From positions 1 through 64,000 of the forward strand of contig JAHBZV010000001.1 in the NCBI GenBank assembly GCA_019635275.1: a stretch of 64,000 nucleotides of DNA. Reading direction: 5' to 3'. Positions 61,801-64,000 of the stretch are shown in pieces. The notes beneath the pieces are model-generated. The model was not told the origin of the DNA. It worked only from the letters and a program-made list of their open reading frames with translations, and did no database searches. Both the position numbers and the translations under genes were made by a program. Position 1 is the stretch's first letter. Each line of letters begins with the position of its first letter. This stretch comes from Burkholderiaceae bacterium (GTDB lineage: Bacteria > Pseudomonadota > Gammaproteobacteria > Burkholderiales > Burkholderiaceae_E).

Positions 61801-61940
61801 ACCTGGATCGTCGGGTAGTCGACCTCGGGCAGCGCCGACAGCGGCAGCAGCCGGTAGCCGACCAGCCCGGCCAGCAGGATCGCGACCATCAGCAGCGAGG
61901 TCGCGACCGGCCGCAGGATGAACAGGCGCGACGGGTTCAT
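58839..61940 (-). CDS. RND efflux permease, MdtB/MuxB-like
   Basis: A 1033-residue partner of the preceding permease. [20 protein letters not shown] opens it; [20 protein letters not shown] carries the helix-4 Asp pair; [20 protein letters not shown] follows; and [24 protein letters not shown] sequence in the second half is characteristic of MdtB. Two-permease RND systems (MdtABC, MuxABC) pump bile-salt-like compounds, novobiocin and other drugs. It starts 46 bases after the adaptor gene and overlaps the next permease. Confidence 0.9.
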   Translation of the reverse strand: MNPSRLFILRPVATSLLMVAILLAGLVGYRLLPLSALPEVDYPTIQVTTLYPGASPDVMTSSVTAPLERQFGQMPGLKQMSSSSSGGASVITLQFELTLPLDVAEQQVQAAINAAGTTLPNDLPVPPVYSKVNPADAPVLTIGVASSTIPLPRVRDLVETRVAQKISQLPGVGLVSIAGGQRPAMRVRVDPKALAAAGLGIEDVRTAIGNANSNQAKGSFDGPSRAATIDANDQIRAVSGYRDLILAYRGGAPLRLSDVAQISEGAENDRLAAWSNEEPAIVLNIQRQPGSNVIEVVDRIKALLPTLRASLPGAVEVKVLTDRTTTIRASVRDVQRELVLAIALVVMVIFLFLRNLSATVIPSVAVPLSLVGTFGVMYLAGFSLNNLTLMALTIATGFVVDDAIVMIENIARYLEEGDSPLEAALKGSKQIGFTIISLTVSLIAVLIPLLFMGDVVGRLFREFAITLAVAILISAVVSLTLTPMMCARLLRHVPEERQGRFQRASGAAFDRVVATYGRWLDRVLDHQAATLVVAVLTLALTVALYVAVPKGFFPVQDTGVIQGISEAGQSISFAAMAERQQALAREVLKDPAVESLSSFIGVDGVNPTLNTGRLLINLKPRSQRDADASGVIRRLQPRLARLPGITLYLQPVQDLTIEDRVSRTQYQFSLDDADPDRLALWVPRMVERMRAIPGLADVASDLQDRGLQAYLEIDRDAAGRLGLSMNAIDNALYSAFGQRQVSTIFTQANQYRVVLEVAPQFQASPQALEAIHVSGTAGQLVPLSSIARVVERPTSLVVNHLGQFPAATISFNLAPGASLGDAVDAIHAAERELGLPASIQTRFQGAALAFQASLDSTLLLILAALVTMYIVLGVLYESYIHPITILSTLPSAGVGALLALMLAGSDLGIVAVIGIVLLIGIVKKNAIMMIDFALDAERNEGKSPRDAIHQACLLRFRPILMTTMAALLSALPLMLGTGVGSELRHPLGVTMVGGLLLSQVLTLFTTPVIYLAFDRLARQQARAGEGPPTGAPR

Positions 61941-61985
61941 CGGGAGCGATCCATCGGGCGCGCCGGCTCCGGTGCCGTCCGGTCG

Positions 61986-63365
61986 CTAGCGGGGGCGCTG
62001 CTGCGGGCGCCGGCGCTGCGCGGCGGGCTGTGACGCGGCGCGCTCGGCGGCTTCCTTGTCGATCGGGTCGACGCGGGCGCCGTCGCGCAGGTTGTCGACA
62101 CCGTCGATGACGACCCGCTGGCCGGGTTCGACGCCCTGCTTCACGACCGTGTGCTCGCCGTCGACCGGTCCCGTCTCGACGCGGCGCAGTGCAACCGAGT
62201 TGCCCGGCTGCACGACGTAGACGTAGGTGCCCGGCGCGCCGCGCTGGATCGCCGCATTGGGCACGACGGTCGCGCCGGCGAGTACGTCGATTTTCAGCCG
62301 GGCGTTGACGAACTGGTTCGGAAACAGTGCGCCGTCGGCGTTGGCGAACTCGGCCTTCATCTTCAGCGTGCCGGTCGCGATGTCGATCTGGTTGTCGAGC
62401 GTCGTGAGGCGGCCGGTGGCGAGCACCGCGCGCTGGTCGCGATCGAGGGCCTGCACCGTCATCGGTTTGCCCTCGCGATAGCGCGCGAGCACCGGCGCGA
62501 GGTCCTTCTCGGGCAGCGAGAACGTCACGCCGATCGGCTGCACCTGCGTGATCGTGACCAGTCCGTTCGCGTCGCCTGCGCGCACGAGGTTGCCGGGATC
62601 GACCAGCCGCAGGCCGAGTCGGCCGGAAAACGGCGCGGTGATCCGCGCATAGCCGAGCTGCAGCCGCGCGTTGTCGACCTGGCCCTGGTCGGATTTGACC
62701 GCGCCCTCGTACTGGCGCACGAGCGCCTGCTGGGTGTCGAGCTGCTGCGCGCTGGCGGCCTCCTGCGCGACCAGCGTGCGATAGCGCTCCAGGTCGAGCC
62801 GCGCGTTCTCGAGCAGCGCGCGGTCGCGCGCCAGCTGCCCCTGCGCCTGCTCGAGCTGCACCTGGAACGGCCGCGGATCGATTTCCGCGAGCAGATCGCC
62901 CGCCTTCACCATCTGCCCTTCGCGGAAGTTCACGCGCAGCAGCTGTCCGTCGACGCGCGAGCGCACGGTGACCGTGCGCAGCGACGTCACGGTGCCCAGC
63001 GCGTTGAGCACCACCGGCACGTCGGCGCGCCCGGCGGCGGCGACGGTGACCGGAATCGCGCGCTCGGCGCCCGCCGGCCCGCGCCCGCCCGGTCCGGGGC
63101 CGCCGGGCCGCCCCGGACCCTGCGCCCCGCCTGCGCCGGGCGCCGACGCGGCGCCGGGACCGCCGGCCGACGAGCCACCCGTCCCCGCGCCCTGCGCGAC
63201 GGGGGCCGACTCGTCCGTCCCGCCCGCGCGCCGCTTCGCGAAGTCGATGGCCCAATACGCGCCGGCCGCCAGCGCGATCACCAGCACCCAGAACCACGGG
63301 CGCCGCAGCACGGGCCGCGGCGCAGCCGGCGCGGGGCGCTCGGCGTCAGCGGAGGATTCGGGCAT
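61986..63365 (-). CDS. RND efflux periplasmic adaptor, MdtA/MuxA-like
   Basis: A 459-residue membrane-fusion protein. One N-terminal helix ([20 protein letters not shown]) anchors it. A 45-residue Gly/Ala/Pro-rich stretch follows. Then come the lipoyl half ([20 protein letters not shown]), an alpha hairpin ([20 protein letters not shown]), the second lipoyl half ([20 protein letters not shown]), a beta barrel, and a final basic Gln/Arg tail. It joins the two RND permeases to the outer-membrane channel. First gene of the operon; the long gap upstream should hold the promoter. Confidence 0.9.
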   Translation of the reverse strand: MPESSADAERPAPAAPRPVLRRPWFWVLVIALAAGAYWAIDFAKRRAGGTDESAPVAQGAGTGGSSAGGPGAASAPGAGGAQGPGRPGGPGPGGRGPAGAERAIPVTVAAAGRADVPVVLNALGTVTSLRTVTVRSRVDGQLLRVNFREGQMVKAGDLLAEIDPRPFQVQLEQAQGQLARDRALLENARLDLERYRTLVAQEAASAQQLDTQQALVRQYEGAVKSDQGQVDNARLQLGYARITAPFSGRLGLRLVDPGNLVRAGDANGLVTITQVQPIGVTFSLPEKDLAPVLARYREGKPMTVQALDRDQRAVLATGRLTTLDNQIDIATGTLKMKAEFANADGALFPNQFVNARLKIDVLAGATVVPNAAIQRGAPGTYVYVVQPGNSVALRRVETGPVDGEHTVVKQGVEPGQRVVIDGVDNLRDGARVDPIDKEAAERAASQPAAQRRRPQQRPR

Positions 63366-63506
63366 GGCAATCCGGTCGCGAGGGTCGTTGCGAGAGAGCG
63401 TCGGAGCCGCAGTCGCTCGACGACGCGCCGCGTGGGCGAATGTGGCGCGGGCCCATGCGTGGGCCGCCCGCCGGGTTCTCGTGCGAGCACCCCCGACGGT
63501 TCCAGA

Positions 63507-63766
63507 GCGGCAGGCGGTGACGGGCCGGGGCCCGCGTCAGCGGGGCGATGTCGGCGGCGCCGAGCAGCGCAGCCCCGGGGTCGGCGCGCGAAGCGCGCTT
63601 CGTACCTCTGACTCGCGGCGATTGTCTGAGCGGAGCTCGCGAAGCGAGCGTAGCGAGTTTCGCCGCGCGACCCCGGGGCGAGCCGCGCAGGGAAGTCGGT
63701 GCGAAGCACCGACCGCCGTCGTCATCGCCCCGCTGACGCGGGCCCCGGCCCGTCACCGCCTGCCGC
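63507..63766. repeat. perfect 44-base inverted repeat with structured spacer
   Basis: The left arm (63507-63550) begins GCGGCAGGCGGTGACGGGCC and ends GCGGGGCGATG. The right arm (63723-63766) is its exact reverse complement over all 44 bases. The 172-base spacer contains further imperfect inverted matches on either side (for example CCCCGGGGTCG on the left and CGACCCCGGGG on the right) and smaller hairpins. It might be the remnant of a palindromic mobile unit, a structured RNA or a large cruciform. No transposase is nearby. Confidence 0.75.
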
Positions 63767-63809
63767 GAACGCGCAGACACCGGCGAGCGACCCCGTGACC
63801 GGAGCCAGG

Positions 63810-63833
63810 ACAAGGGCAAGGACAAGGGCAAGG
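63810..63833 (+). repeat. 12-base tandem repeat, two copies
   Basis: ACAAGGGCAAGG occurs at 63810-63821 and 63822-63833, followed by a related ACGAAG. It lies between the inverted repeat and the end of the amidohydrolase gene. Confidence 0.8.
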
Positions 63834-63850
63834 ACGAAGAGGGCTTCACT

Positions 63851-64000
63851 TCAGGCAACGGCCAGCTTGCGTTCGACGGCGCGCACGAAAAACGCGGCGC
63901 CCAGCGGCAGCGCCGCGTCGTTGAAGTCGTAGGATGGATTGTGCACCTCGCAGGCGCCTTCGACGTCGCCGTTGCCGATGTTCACGTAGCAGCCGGGCAC
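63851..64000 (-). CDS. C-terminal end of an M20-family amidohydrolase, cut by the window edge
   Basis: The last 49 residues are visible: PGCYVNIGNGDVEGACEVHN followed by P-S-Y-D-F-N-D-A-A-L-P-L-G-A and a helix to AVERKLAVA. This is the terminal part of hippurate-hydrolase/HipO-type M20 peptidases, including the H-N-x-x-Y-D-F-N-D metal-site segment. These enzymes hydrolyse N-acyl amino acids. The rest lies outside the window. Another possible amide-hydrolysing enzyme of the region. Confidence 0.8.
   Translation of the reverse strand: MPGCYVNIGNGDVEGACEVHNPSYDFNDAALPLGAAFFVRAVERKLAVA

Larger units (their letters stand above)
63366..63850. other. 485-base non-coding stretch with repeats
   Basis: No open frame here shows a recognisable protein; the ones present are made of low-complexity Arg/Ala/Ser. 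It must contain the promoter of the efflux operon. It is dominated by the inverted repeat at 63507-63766 and by several shorter palindromes, such as AAGCGCGCTT (63591-63600) and GAGCTCGCGAAGCGAGC (near 63633-63649). A two-copy 12-base tandem repeat (ACAAGGGCAAGG) lies at 63810-63833. Confidence 0.6.

Noticed and set aside
55696..63297. A single open frame of over 2500 codons across the efflux operon
   Set aside because: Only the part to 58842 is a real gene (second RND permease). Upstream of that the frame runs antiphase to the first permease and adaptor genes and is low-complexity Arg/Gly/Ala, an effect of high GC.

Overview
The window is a GC-rich bacterial chromosome segment. It most resembles a betaproteobacterium of the Burkholderiales type. 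That view rests on the strong G/C bias at third codon positions, the two PEP-CTERM-class surface proteins, the two-permease RND pump and the amide/urea-type ABC transporter. No rRNA, tRNA, CRISPR array, intact transposase or integrase was seen, and the genus cannot be fixed from the sequence alone.

Left part (1-22.8 kb): this is an accessory-looking region. It holds two exosortase-sorted surface proteins on the minus strand, then a long run of short plus-strand genes. Most of these are detoxification or small-molecule genes: PP-loop ATPase, PPOX flavoprotein, SnoaL/NTF2-like folds, two DHFR-like reductases, hemerythrin, three SAM methyltransferases, secreted dienelactone-hydrolase-like protein, OsmC, ABM monooxygenase, BCCT carrier, VOC, GlxA-type regulator, hydrolase, LysE exporter and others. 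Within it lie integron recombination sites. Two convincing attC sites (5419-5484 and 5874-5931) and several partial or degenerate ones (4940-4984, 16683-16808, near 17.25 kb and 18.52 kb) share an R' box of the form GTCAGGC. They bracket a complete SnoaL gene cassette and a decayed cassette carrying a broken HigA antitoxin that still has its palindromic operator. No integrase is visible, so this looks like a cluster of attC sites without an integrase, or the far end of a chromosomal integron.

Middle part (22.8-44 kb): an amide-utilisation locus. A signal-less AmiC-like amide-binding protein and an amidase are on the minus strand, facing a MarR regulator and a flotillin. Next comes a tightly overlapping operon: Tat-exported binding protein, two permeases and an ATPase. 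It continues with a second ATPase fused in frame, through an Ala/Pro-rich linker, to a second amidase, and ends with an acyl-CoA ligase. The layout suggests uptake of an amide, hydrolysis to a carboxylic acid and activation to a CoA thioester. A soluble PAS/GAF hybrid kinase with an OmpR-type regulator follows, then a plus-strand group of small protein, hydrolase, acetyltransferase and MFS carrier.

Right part (44-64 kb): mostly minus-strand short genes. They include isochorismatase-like hydrolase, DUF3175, NTF2-like, lipoproteins, DUF2306, DUF4395, YCII, DUF488, OsmC, a PEP-mutase-family protein with an unusual N-terminal extension, a cytochrome P450 and two SRPBCC proteins. One MazG-like gene is on the plus strand. 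The region ends in a complete MdtABC/MuxABC-type efflux operon with its own outer-membrane factor. A 485-base non-coding stretch with a perfect 44-base inverted repeat separates this from a partial M20 amidohydrolase at the right edge.
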